Below the pieces are notes generated by a model that did no database searches, was not told the origin of the DNA, and was given only the letters and a program-made list of their open reading frames with translations. Position numbers and translations under genes: made by a program. A stretch of DNA of 64,000 nucleotides from Margaritifera margaritifera. Its lineage: Eukaryota > Mollusca > Bivalvia > Unionida > Margaritiferidae. The stretch's first letter is position 1. Every line of letters starts with the position of its first letter. Positions 24,240-35,275 of the stretch are shown here, in pieces. The stretch is from NCBI GenBank assembly GCA_029931535.1, contig JAQPZY010001628.1, positions 3,548,501 to 3,612,500 of the forward strand, in the 5' to 3' direction.

Positions 24240-25489
24240 CGATCGATATACAAAATAACATTCTATAAAATGCTCTGTAGCTTCACGTGCAGCATGCTGG
24301 AGACCTGCAGATATATGCGTGTGACATAACACAAGAAAATGACACTAACGTAAAAATGTCGGAGACGGAGAACAATTCTGCTTCTGTGCAAACAGCATAC
24401 TGTAAAATTCAGGCGCATTACCCTCCGACTGATGTCAAGGCCATCTTGAATAAAGTTTATGGATGTACTCTCTATCATATCGTATATTTTTGAGGTGGTT
24501 TTATAGCTTCAAATATGGTTGAGAATCCATACAAGATGACCCACGTTCTGGAAGACCGTTGTCTGCGATTGGTGAGCGGGAAGTGGCTGCTGTGAAGGCG
24601 GCGATTGATGAAATACTCGATACACAGTGGAAAATATTTTATTATCATGGGCATTAATTCGTCAGCTGCTTTTAATATATTGAAGAATCATTTGAAGGTC
24701 AGAAAGATCTGTGCAAGATGGGCCCCGCATTTGTTGACGGCTGATCAAAAACAGACTCGGGTTGATATCGCCAAACAGCTACTAGCCAAATCTGAAAAGA
24801 GTGACCAGAGACGTTAGAATGAAATTGTCACAGGTGATGAACATGGATTTACTTTTTGGAACCCACTCAAGAGATAATAATAAAGTTTGGATTGGTGAAA
24901 ATGAGCAGAGACCAAAAATTGCGGACTGTCAAGAGGTTTTTCTACACATATTTTTCGACGCATAAGGCCCATTCGTCCAGGTACCTGTGCCTGACTCTTC
25001 TAGTGTCACTGAACATTTGTATTCCTCCAAAGCGTTGCCAAAATTTGTGGAACGCTACCGAACCGCCCGTCCGCGCACCGGAACCAGGGGTATCCATCTA
25101 CTACATGACAGCCCACCGGCGCATAAACTTCCTCACATACAAGGACTTCTTGAAGGAGCACAGCATCCAAACTTTGCTACATCCACCATACAGCCCTGAT
25201 TTAGCTCCAAGTGATTTTTGGATGAATCCTGTTATCAAAGATTTGGTGAAGGGCAGACGATTTGAAAGCCACCATGCAGTTGAAAGTCCAGTTTTCCTGT
25301 GTATGAACAGCATACTAGAAAGTGAATACAAAATGGCATTTACTCGTAATAATTGGATAATCAGATTGCGAAAGTGTGTAGAGGTGCATGGGGAGTACTT
25401 TGAGGGGATGCACTGACGTACTGTTCACTAATAAAGAACTTTGTTGTAGAGCGCATTAATAATTCAGAACTTTTTTAATACCCCTCGTT
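24240..25489 (+). mobile_element. mariner transposon, decayed transposase
   Basis: The plus-strand relic reads in pieces. An N-terminal segment contains AHYPPTDVKAILNK. Next is QDDPRSGRPLSA near 24530, then VRKICARWAPHLLTADQKQT (24690-24760) and IVTGDE near 24830, which is the first catalytic Asp; the usual Thr-Trp after it is replaced. FVERYRTARPRTGTRG leads to LLHDSPPAHK (second Asp) near 25110, then HPPYSPDLAPSDFW near 25185 (third acidic residue, spacing consistent with mariner D34D). It ends EVHGEYFEGMH at 25416. Several stops and frame changes interrupt it. The right end TACCCCTCG resembles a mariner terminal repeat and is followed by TA at 25490; the left terminus is badly degraded. 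It has split a LINE gene. Confidence 0.9.
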
Positions 25490-25490
25490 T

Positions 25491-25625
25491 ACTAAAGTTA
25501 GGAATGGTCACAAAACTGTTTCTTTGGATACACCAGCTAAAATTTGTAATTCTTGTAAAAAAACTGTTGCCAATGATAATCTTTTGTTTTCTTTTACATA
25601 TATAATCGTTTAACCAAGACAAGAG
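25491..25625 (-). pseudogene. non-LTR retrotransposon RT, 5' part (upstream of the mariner insertion)
   Basis: Minus-strand reading gives SWLNDYICKRKQKIIIGNS, then after a one-base slip AGVSKETVL, a stop and PFLTL. This is the RT segment whose family form is AGVPQGSVLGPLLF, the block that directly precedes YINDI. YINDI lies on the other side of the mariner at 24200, so the two pieces are one gene split by the transposon. Confidence 0.78.
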
Positions 25626-25659
25626 GGCATCCTATACTATTAATTTGCAACCCATTCAG

Positions 25660-25955
25660 TACACCCTATACAACAATAATGTGTTACCCATTCGGTACAC
25701 CCTATACAACAATAAATGTGTTATCCATTAAGATCACCCTATACAACAATAAATGTGTTATCCATTAAGATCACCCTATACAACATTAATGTGTTACCCA
25801 TTCGGTACATCGTATACAACAATAAATGTGTTACCAATTCAGTACACCGTATACAACAATAATGTGTTATCCATTCGGTACACACTAAAACAACAATAAT
25901 GTGTTATCCATTCGGTACACCCTATACAACAATAATGTGTTACCAATTCGGTAAA
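25660..25955. repeat. ~36-bp tandem repeat, about 8 copies
   Basis: Units read GTGTTACCCATTCGGTACAC then CCTATACAACAATAAT, with variants TTAAGATCAC and TTCAGTACAC. Period varies by one or two bases. It directly follows the LINE fragment. Confidence 0.9.
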
Positions 25956-26119
25956 TGCAATAGAGATGATATAGGAATTGATTTCCGTTGGTGTACATGT
26001 AAGTAAACACATGTCAGAGTATTGTGTAAAAATGTAAAATATACATGTAGGAAAAACAAATTATATACACAGTAAGTAAATAGTACAATTCATGAAGTAT
26101 GAGGAATGCATTTCCTGGC

Positions 26120-26155
26120 TGGCACACACACACACACACGCACACACACACACAT
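26120..26155. repeat. (CA)n microsatellite
   Basis: About 35 bases of CA with one CG interruption. Confidence 0.95.
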
Positions 26156-26271
26156 TTTATTGCGGCAAACATCCAAAATGGCTTCGTCTGTCGTGGAGTG
26201 GTCCTTAAACGGAATATCATGGAACCCTCTATCATACTGTTATAAATGGTTGATTATATGCTCAAGCCTGT

Positions 26272-27258
26272 AGCTGGCCTTCCTCTGCCGCATAAACTCT
26301 GATATAAGGCCTTCCTCTGCTGCATAATCTCTGATATAAGGCCTTCCTCTGCTGCATTAATCTCTGATATAAGGCCTTCATCTGCTGCATTAATCTCTGA
26401 TATAAGGCCTTCATCTGCTGCATAATCTCTGATATAAGGCCTTCCTCTGCTGCATAATCTCTGATGGGGCCTTTTTCTGCTGCATAATCTCTGATATAAG
26501 GTCTTCTTCTGCTGCATAATCTCTGATACAAGGCCTTCTTTTGCTGCATAATCTCTGATAAGGCCTTCTTCTGCTGCATAGTCTCTGATATAAGGTCTTC
26601 TTCTGCTGCATAATCTCTGATATAAGGCCTTTTTCTGCTGCATAATCTCTGATAAGGCCTTCTTCTGCTGCATAGTCTCTGATATAAGGCCTTCCTCTGC
26701 TGCATAATCTCTGATATAAGGCCTTCTTCTGCTGCATAATCTCTGATGGGGCCTTTTTCTGCTGCATAATCTCTGATATAAGGCCTTATTCTGCTGCATA
26801 ATCTCTGATACAAGGCCTTCTTCTGCTGCATAATCTCTGATACAAGGCCTTCTTCTGCTGCATAATCTCTGATAAGGCCTTCTTCTGCTGCATAGTCTCT
26901 GATATAAGGCCTTCCTCTGCTGCATAGTCTCTGATATAAGGCCTTCTTCTGCTGCATAATCTCTGATGGGGCCTTTTTCTGCTGCATAATCTCTGATATA
27001 AGGCCTTATTCTGCTGCATAATCTCTGATACAAGGCCTTCTTTTGCTGCATAATCTCTGATAAGGCCTTCTTCTGCTGCATAGTCTCTGATATAAGGTCT
27101 TCTTCTGCTGCATAATCTCTGATACAAGGCCTTCTTCTGCTGCATAATCTCTGATAAGGCCTTCTTCTGCTGCATAGTCTCTGATAAGGCCTTCTTCTGC
27201 TGCATAGTCTCTGATATAAGGCCTTCCTCTGCTGCATAATCTCTGATATAAGGCCAGT
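26272..27258 (-). repeat. 30/32-bp minisatellite open in all three minus-strand frames
   Basis: About 31 units of the form CTGCTGCATAATCTCTGATA plus TAAGGCCTTCTT. Lengths are mostly 32 bases, with 30-base variants (GATAAGG and GATGGGG types). On the minus strand none of the three frames contains a stop, so frames of 327, 241 and 174 codons overlap. Since 32 is not a multiple of three, a single frame cycles through the peptides MQQKKALYQR, LCSRRRPYIRD and YAAEEGLISE. The GATGGGG unit recurs near 26464, 26745 and 26965, so units are grouped into larger blocks of about 220-280 bases. This is best read as a minisatellite; translation is not shown. Confidence 0.93.
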
Positions 27259-27261
27259 ATA

Positions 27262-27464
27262 AGTTTTCTGTTGGCTTGCTCCAGAGATTGAATTTTCGAT
27301 TCTTGCTCACATAATTTTTCTATCAGTGGTGTGAGAGATTTTGTTCAAATATCCTCATTTGTCTTGGAAATTGAAGAGCTTATCGATTGATTGACAAGAT
27401 CGATAACCGCAGGGAGGAGGGATTTAATAAGGGTCATTTGGATGAGTGCAGACTGTATTTGCAT
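27262..27464 (-). pseudogene. coiled-coil coding relic running into the minisatellite
   Basis: From ATG at 27464 the minus frame reads MQIQSALIQMTLIKSLLPAV, later SSSISKTNEDI, a TGA near 27340, then SLTPLIEKLCEQESKIQSLE and ANRKLIL before entering the minisatellite at 27260. Hydrophobic heptad spacing (IEKL, CEQESKI, QSLEQAN) indicates a coiled coil. This resembles the N-terminal part of a retrotransposon ORF1 protein, but I cannot name a family, and a structural host protein exon is possible. The minisatellite may have grown from its downstream codons. Confidence 0.4.
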
Positions 27465-29572
27465 GGTAAAACAATTAGTGAAATTGTACACTGTACCTTT
27501 TACATTCTCCTGGACATAAGTACAGGAATATATGCGTCCCCAAAGGAATCCTCTGGAAACTGATAAAGACTTCTATAGACAGGGACTTTCTGACTGTTTT
27601 GTCTTGTCGCCCAATGCTGGTGACGGTGACCACATTGGCGGGAATCCAGTAATCCAAAGCAGAAAAGTGCTTGAGAGGAAAAATGGGCTCAAACATATAC
27701 ACTCAATGAGTAACGACAACTTTTCCAAAGAAACAAAAGGAATGAAGACAAATAATCTACCTTTTTACAATTATGACTGAAAATTCAGCAAATGTATAAA
27801 GTAAACTTTAATATTTTACGGAGCATAGGGGAAACACATGTAGTTTCGTTCCTCGCGCATGCGTACAATTGATGTCTCATTTTGGGGACTGGGATTTTTA
27901 TGACTATTAAATTTAATAAAAATAAAACTATTGAAATAAATGTATTATTCATTCTCTCCCTATTTATGAAATTTTCTTTTTATTATTTAGTTACTCAATA
28001 TATTTTTCATAACATATATGAATATTTTTTTATTTGAAAGTTTCAAGAGCTTTTAGATTCATACAATGCATGATAAGTCAAAATCTTTCACCTAGTCCCA
28101 CCCAAGAATATAGAACGCTTTCATAAAACCCCGAGAATAAACATCAGTATCAATATTTGAGATACAATACATACTTTTACCAAGAGTTCTGTAAAAGTTT
28201 GCTCCTTAACATGATTAAAACATATGAATTATAAAAAAAGAAATAAAATGAATTAGCTTAATGTATGACTTCCACTATTAATATCTTATTGTTCATATTG
28301 GCTTTTATCAATTTTTTTCAGAGGAAATATAACTCTGACATCAGACAAGGTAAGGCTGATAAATTGCTTGCTACTGTTACTTGTTCTATATGATGCAAAT
28401 GTCATTAGCTAAATAAACCACTCAGATGGTATAAAACAGAAATAAATAAATAAAGCGTTCGGACGAGTTTGTTGACAGGAATGCCAGTGAATAAACCCAT
28501 AAATCTGATTAATTTTGATCAAACAATATATCAAAGTCAAATAGCATAATGTGGCTCTAATCATCCGAAGAAGTAAGAAAAAAAAAAAAAAAAGAAACCA
28601 ACGCCAAAACACTATTTCTGTAAAATCTTTCATAAGAAATGACTATAAAATGTGATAAACTGTGATGACCTTTAGACATGAACATAATGGCATGGTACCT
28701 ATTAATAATTAAATGATATGAACTTCAGATAATTCAGAAAAATCATTTTTAAAATGACATGTTTGAAAGCATTGAAGATCTGTACCTTTCATGTCGCTTG
28801 ATACGTTAATGCATGGGAAATATGCCCATTTTACATACATTTATTCCGGCTACATATAAGAATGAAATCGCAAGCATACAACGAAACAGTACAGTCTGTC
28901 GTAAAAAGTATCTGAATATAATTATGTATTCCAAGTAGTCAGAAATTGCAGGAGAGAATAAAATCATAACTTATAACCAACTGTGTCATTTAATCGCCTG
29001 ACATATGTATTGCTAGGTCAAATTCAAGAACCAATCATTGTGAAAATATGGATTAAAATACAAAACGTTGAAACACACTGACACATACGCAATGTAGCTA
29101 GGTCTTTCAATTCTACTCTAAAACAGCATATTATACTGAGTTGGTTCTAAAATGCTTACGAATAATTAAGAGATGATAGAAATTTGACAACCGTATTTGA
29201 CACACAAGATTCTTGACATTTTTCCGTATGGTTTATAGGGATGAAAAAATGATGTATTATACGCTCTAGACGCCAAAGTATCTTTCATTATCGTAAAATG
29301 TTAAGGTAATAATTGTTCATCCCTCTACAAATATGACATACCGCTATTACAAATATAACATACCGCTCTTAATTTTCATACATATTGTTCATCACTCTAC
29401 ATATATGACATACAGCTCTTAAGTTTCATGCATACGTTCGATGTAGATTTTAGTTTTGTCGCTAAAAGGTCCGTAAAGATAGCTTGATGAATGCAATCTA
29501 TATATAGTTTCTGCTTGCCTAGCGTGATGGTTTCCACGCGCCTCGAGTCGTTTCATTTAACTTTATTCTATC
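27465..29572. other. no gene recognised
   Basis: Overlapping opposite-strand frames at 27475-27780 show no motif. The remainder is AT-rich, with an A run at 28578-28593 and a short repeated block (CATACCGCTCTT/CATACAGCTCTT) near 29340-29420. Confidence 0.5.
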
Positions 29573-29640
29573 GGGGGGGGGGGGGGGGGGGGGTAGGGAG
29601 ACCGAGTTGATTAGAGTGCTGGTGTATGAGAGTTAGGCGA
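29573..29640 (+). repeat. poly-G run (21 G) next to a tRNA-like SINE head
   Basis: Positions 29573-29593 are all G and TAGGGAG follows, so the plus strand could form a G-quadruplex. Just right, ACCGAGTTGATTAGAGTGCT and GAGTTAGGCGATGC resemble the A-box region and GTTAGGCGATG motif of the other SINE heads. No B box follows; an A-rich stretch takes its place. Confidence 0.65.
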
Positions 29641-29649
29641 TGCAAAAAA

Positions 29650-30756
29650 AAATAAATAAATAAAAAAAAGAAATAAGAAATAACAATAATTTAATGAACA
29701 TCATGAATACAGGCTATTACCAATTTTGTCTTCATTTTCTTTTTCAAAAACCAACAACGACAAGTAAAAAAAAGTTGGCTTAAATAAAGAAAAAAATAAA
29801 TAAAAAAACACAAAAAAACATTGAAATAACTGGCTCTGAGATTGTAACCCTAAGTAAAGAAATTAATAATTCGTACCGCTTTTGAATCCACAGTGTAGAT
29901 AAGATACCACCCGTCAGTCTTTAATTTATATACTCCTCAAATTTACACCCATAAGCTAGATAAAATAATTATCAGACATAGATTCTTACCACCAGCTCTG
30001 AGGTTATAACTAATATTGTAAAAAATAGAAATTATTAAGTCTTACGTTTAATATAATCAGAGAAGAGAGCTGATCTCGCGCACGTCATTCTTTAATTTAA
30101 AATTTAGTACAATATTAGTGATTTAATTCATAAGATAGAATAATAGATAAATGTCTACCACACATTATTTTCATATTTTCAAATCTATAACATTTACAAA
30201 ATAAATTAATATTTAAATCTTCATTGAAGAAATTATCTAATGAGTGATCGTACTCAAAACCAAGTAGCAATCACAACATAACAACACTTGTATTTTTCAA
30301 CATGTATTTTATCAATGTGTTCAGTCATGCGTATGATTATGCCATAATTCGATAAAATAGAACAGGAATATTAAAACTGTCTTGCAGCTACGGTACTTAT
30401 TATGACACATAAAAGTTAGGTGAGCTATTTCTATATCTTGCTTACCTTTCTATTCACTTAAATGTTTCGCATTTAACTCATATACTGCGGGAACCAAATG
30501 GGATAAATGCATGAAATGAATATTAAAATAACTAAAATATCATCTTGAGGTGATAATAACAATCCAACAAAAGAAACAACTATTAATGTATATTTAAAAT
30601 TTAACATCTTTTGTTTTTGTTGTTGTTTTTAGTCCTCGAAAGCCGTTAAAATTCGTAAAGAATTTTGTTTTTATATATCATTCAGTTTAATAAAGGAGTT
30701 TCAAAAATTGAGTTTCCACTGAAAATTCTAGGTGTATCGTTTGATAATTCAGTTTC
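29650..30756. other. A-rich sequence without a recognised gene
   Basis: AAATAAATAAA-type simple repeats at 29650-29820, then AT-rich DNA. No supported feature. Confidence 0.5.
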
Positions 30757-31960
30757 TTATTTTGACGAGTCATTATAGATAGATCTGGCAAAAGTTAAAA
30801 TGTTTTGAGGTAGTAATATGAAGAAAATTGATAAAGAATCTGAAAATATATTTGTATCGAATATAAATTGAATATATGTTACATATATCACAATTTTGTG
30901 TATTTTGCTATGATCAAATGAGCTAGAAATTTCAACGTCACGCTCTTTGAAATTCAAATGCAATTCAGCTGCCTTTTTCAAACCAATGCCAGAATATTTT
31001 TCTTGGTGTACGAAATGAGAAGATTAACATAGATTAATGTAGTCTATTACGGTGTCTACTTCTTAAATCAAGCCATAAAAATGGTGATCTGTATAAATAT
31101 TTTTAACACTAATATTGCAATTTTCAGTGTGTTTTTGTTCCTCTTTAAAGAAATATTTCTTTGCTTCTGGAAATTTCTGACTTTCTGTATAAAACATGTC
31201 TGGTGATCTAACCACAGTAATCATTACATTTATATTTTTATTATTGAAATCTTTCATTACAGAATTAAAATAGCTTTCAGGATCAGTTTCTCTGTCTGTT
31301 TTACACGGTATCAAACATTATTGAGCTTCAGTGGATATTCAACACGTTTAATGTTTATCTCCAATCCAATATAAAGTTCAGGATTAAGAAAAATTCGAAT
31401 TCGATTTCTTAAGTTTAGAAAGATTAAAAATAAGCTTGATTTCTTAATTTGAATGCCATAATGCTGAAAGGCATATATTGTATGTAACTTGTAATCAGCA
31501 AAACGTGATGGAGCATATTCAATTCCACAAATATTAGTTAATGTTTGAGGTGTACTTTCAGTCCTCAAAGTATCAAACAAACCGTTGATATAAATTAGAT
31601 CAGTTCTTACAATCTTTTTTAATATGCATTTGTGGGTTAGTTTTTATGTGAACTAAAACGTCAAATAGGTTTTGTAGGTTCATCGGGCAGAATGCAAAAA
31701 CCATAAAGCCATATACTTTCAGGAAGTTTTTCATCAATTCATTTATCCTGTTTTTAATCTCATGAATTGTAGTGTTATTGCAATACACTTGTGTTTAATA
31801 CAGTTTCAGATGTCTCTATGTTTCCTTTTATTTCTGATTTCAGTGTATCTGTTCTTTCGCTTAGTGCTAAAGTCGTTTTATCTACACTTATAATTGCAAG
31901 ATGTTTCTTTTCATAATCTGCTTTGAAAGTAACTGCTTCGGTCCTAAATGTTTGCTCCAT
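30757..31960 (-). pseudogene. unrecognised decayed coding block, downstream part
   Basis: Five minus-strand frames (31775-31960, 31600-31788, 31311-31580, 31063-31314, 30757-30981) follow each other with tiny overlaps or short gaps, as expected of one or two proteins cut by frameshifts. The composition is protein-like: a charged helical stretch (TLALSERTDTLKSEIKGN), then HEIKNRINELMKNFLKVYG, TNICGIEYAPSRFADYKLHT, VMITVVRSPDMFYTESQKFP and LNFKERDVEISSSFDHSKIH. The 31311-31580 frame also extends upstream of its ATG (VRTDLIYINGLF). I recognise no family. It could be part of a large DNA element or an old virus-derived insertion together with 33660-36000, or an unknown host pseudogene. Confidence 0.4.
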
Positions 31961-32829
31961 ATCATTCGTTTAACCCTTTTATCTAATTCGTCAACACTTT
32001 CTTGCACAACACGGATATTATTTATTAGTTATCACTCTGTATATTTTTGCTAACTGTCAGAACTTGCTCGCTTCACTCTCGGACTTTTTCTGTTCCAGCA
32101 GTAAGTAAATTATCTTGGAGTTGGTAAATCCTGGTCTTTTAGTTTTATTTTGTCACCTAAGTCAGTAATAGATAAATCGTAGGTTGTTCTCATAGATTTA
32201 GTTATACTTTCATTCACTCTTATTTTGTTTTGTTTTCATTTATCTTTCTTTATTACTGTTAATAGTTATCATATCTTCCAGTTTTACTGCGTCGCTTTTA
32301 AAATCACTACTTAAGTTTTAAATTTTTCTATTATTAAGATTTAAATTTTTTAAAAATCTTTTTCTTGTTATCGTCTAAATATTATTTCTTTTTTGTTGTT
32401 GTTGTTGTTGTTGTTGTAACTCTCCAATGTTACTAGCTATTTCAGTACCAATCTGATCAACAATTGTTGATTGTTTGACACTTTGTTCTCTCTATGTTTA
32501 AATCCTTTGAATTATTATCTTCCTAAGCCTTCCATATCTTGAGCTTCAATTCGTTTTTGTACAAAACAATTTACTAGCTGCATCATATTTTTGTATCGGA
32601 TCTCCTAAATTGTAATACGGTGGTTAATTAAGTTTAAGTCATTATACAGTGACTGGCCAATTGTAAAACTAATATAAAAAGTACATCTTAAAGATATTAC
32701 TCCAGTCACTTATTTACGTAGCATAAATTAGCTTAAACTTGAGCCTAACTACTGTGCGCAAGCTACATCAAATAAATACATTACATGCATAGAGTGTAAA
32801 TATATTACGATTCTATATAAAAAAAAAAC
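31961..32829 (-). other. possible continuation of the decayed block, heavily broken
   Basis: The minus strand keeps short protein-like pieces (RTTYDLSITDLGDKIKLKDQ near 32180, RVVQESVDELDKRVKR near 31990) among many stops. A (GTT)n tract lies at 32393-32417. The charged helical character suggests a coiled-coil or fibre-like region, but confidence is low. Confidence 0.3.
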
Positions 32830-33091
32830 ATTTGTAGCAGGTTGTTGTTGTTGTTGTTGTGGGTTTAACGCCATTTTCAGCACATGATAGGCTATATCTG
32901 GTGGAGGAAGAACCCGAGAAAATCCCGGGAAGAACCACCGACCTACGAGAAGCAACTGGCAAGCTTTCTCACATATCCACATTGGCCGAGCCCGAGACTC
33001 GAACCCACGCAGACAGAGGTGAGATGGCAGTGATCAGTAAAGGCGAGCGCCTTAGGCCACTTGGCCACCCGGGACCCCTATTTGTAGCAGG
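32830..33091 (-). mobile_element. full-length tRNA-derived SINE with 12-bp target duplication
   Basis: ATTTGTAGCAGG occurs at 32830-32841 and 33080-33091. The insert (32842-33079), read on the minus strand, begins GGGGTCCCGGGTGGCCAAGT with A box TGGCCAAGTGGCC and AAGGCGC. It has the B box GGGTTCGAGTCTC about 75 bases on, then a body with GGTGGTTCTTCCCGGGATTT, a 3' domain GATATAGCC...TGTGCTGAAAATGGCGTTAAA, and a tail of about five (CAA) units. A pol III promoter, 3' microsatellite tail and long target duplication fit LINE-driven retroposition. The head resembles a Leu/Ser-type tRNA. It interrupts the decayed coding block, so it is younger than that block. Confidence 0.95.
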
Positions 33092-33659
33092 TAGAAAGTC
33101 TAGTAAATATGAATGACTTGAGATAAGTACATAAATCAAAGATACCACAGCGACGAAAACACTACATATCCCACTTAGCAAGAGTAAGGATTTTAAATGG
33201 TATAAACAAAATATGAAATCTGGTACAACGTTTAAAATGTTTGGTATTCTGTCACTTGACGTCTATATGAAATGGTTACATTTGACAAAGCCTGAAAGTG
33301 TTGATGAAAGAGATCTAGATATGGATCGTGTTATTCCCTGTGCATCGTTTGATTTTTTTGAAAAAATTATGTTTTCACTGTTCAAACACATGATATATGA
33401 GAGCTAGTGAAAACAGGTCTAAAATGATAAATACAGTTTTAAAAAAAATAGAAAAACACAACAGAAAAGTAAAAGTGATACCTGTATATTTGCTTAATTA
33501 ATATGCTTTCTATCCTCTTTTATATCCTTTTTCAAATGTTTATCTATGTGGTAAACATATACAACAGTTATAGCGACAGTTGACACACCAGCTGTTCAAG
33601 GTCCTAATTCATCCATTACATAACGCAAAGTACATGTACTTAGTATTATTTTCTTTGCT

Positions 33660-34170
33660 CACGTATTGTGTTTTAACAATGTATGTGTTTAAATGTTATT
33701 AAGCTTGCACTAAATGCTGAAAGAGGTAATATTAATCTAAATGACAAAAATCCAGTAAAATGTCTTATTCCATTTTTTGTCATGTAATCCTCTTTTAGTT
33801 CTGTCTATAATTTGTTCAGATTATCAACTGCAAGACATGTACTATCATATATGTTACTCCTACTATTACTATATCTGACAATGACTTTGATATATCAGCT
33901 GGTCTCGCATATACAAAAAGAAATTGTTATATGTCTTCTTAATTTGCGTTCCATCCATTTGTGTTTTAAGTCCTTGTCAGTAAATGTTTACCAGTTATTT
34001 CCTTCTATGTTAAATTTGCTATACTAATTTTAATTCCTGCTTCTGTTCTTCTTCATCATCGTTTTTGTTCTGCATAGCTCCTGTAAATGCCACTGTTAAT
34101 TTACCTTCTATAAAACCCATTTTGTTTTCAAGCTGTTTTTTATCATTTAAAGAGAGTAAAATAGGAAAAT
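33660..34170 (-). pseudogene. unrecognised decayed coding block, middle part
   Basis: Minus-strand pieces in shifting frames: NDKKQLENKMGFIEGKLTVA followed by FTGAMQNKNDDEEEQKQELK (34160-34035), then KDLKHKWMERKLRRHITIS near 33940 and ELKEDYMTKNGIRHFTGFLS near 33770. Stops and frame changes separate them. Read by eye, these have amino-acid-like composition with charged helices, unlike the flanking non-coding AT-rich DNA. No family recognised. Confidence 0.35.
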
Positions 34171-34187
34171 TTGGACATATCACAGAT

Positions 34188-34514
34188 TTACAAAATATAT
34201 TTGAAGAAAATAATAGTTGTATTAACAGTTAGAGAAAAGTTATTAGGTGAAAGGTGAAGAGTACTGTTTAAAGGAAAAGGTTTAACAGTTGATATTATGT
34301 TTACAGATATGGGTAACTCTTGGTATAACCGCTTCACATTTTGAAAAGACTTAACAAGAGGAGGGGGAGGAACTAGTGCTGGTGGTGGTGATAAAGGTAG
34401 TACAGATAGATTCATTAAGAAATAAAAAATAGGCATGACAAATATTACACTATATTTCTTTGAATTAGCTAAATGAGCGACATCATCATTGCCTGCTATT
34501 ATTGGTAGTGCCAT
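34188..34514 (-). pseudogene. unrecognised frame with hydrophobic segment and proline run
   Basis: Starting at ATG 34514 the frame has MALPIIAGNDDVAHLANSKK, a hydrophobic stretch (VIFVMPIFYFLMNL) that could cross a membrane, and a proline-rich run (SPPPALVPPPPL), 108 codons in all. It ends into lower-complexity coding. It belongs to the same strand and block as its neighbours. Homology unknown. Confidence 0.35.
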
Positions 34515-34938
34515 AAGCTAGCTTTTTAATCAGCTGAAAAGTTATTTCTTTATTAGTTGATAATATAATTTTGCTAATTCTTACAATAATTAGCTTGTTC
34601 TCTTCGCAAATTGTACTAAAAGGTTTATGTTTAATAATTAAAACAATAAAAAGTTAAAGAGATCCAAGAAAAGTAAAACATATATTAAATATACAGTTAA
34701 TCTGTTTCAAAAGTAAATTACACCAGTTCCTGCAATAATACTCATTATTATGAATGCATGTCTATTTCTTGCATGATCTATGTCTTTTACATCAGGCGCA
34801 ATTTCGGTTGCATGGATCACAAAACAGTTGCTATTTTTTCCTTCTTGTCTACACAATTGTTACTCACGTTCTCTTCTTTTATATCTGTTACTTCGTCATT
34901 TATCCTTTGGCGAATTGTTACAGACTGTTTATCAGTTA

Positions 34939-35271
34939 CTATAATTCTTTGTTTTTTTTTAAAAAAAAGTCGGTATTTATAGCAGCATTTGCTCCTGGAT
35001 TAAATGTATCTGATGACATTTGTAAATTATTAATATAGCCTTTTGTGCTATCTATTTTCGTCGCTCTATCACTGGGTAACGAAAATATGCCATCTCTACC
35101 AAAATCATAGGCAAATCTAACTTTTGAATCTGAAATATATTGTTGACATTTTATGTTTTCATCCGAGTCATAACCTCGTTCACCTAAAATTAAATTTCCA
35201 ATAAACTTTGTTAATGTCTTGTACAGTGGAAACACACTGTGTGATATATTTTCTATTTTGTACTTGAGCAC
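34939..35271 (-). pseudogene. unrecognised decayed coding block, 110-codon frame
   Basis: Contains LGERGYDSDENIKCQQYISD, KVRFAYDFGRDGIFSLPSDR and NNLQMSSDTFNPGANAAINT. A second, overlapping reading on the same strand (EFNQSIRSYIICCLGAQVQN) joins it to the next frame upstream at 35276-36000, so one protein seems to have been split by frameshifts. Another short coding-like piece (VTDKQSVTIRQRINDEVTD) follows near 34915-34840. No family recognised. Confidence 0.42.
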
Positions 35272-35275
35272 CTAA

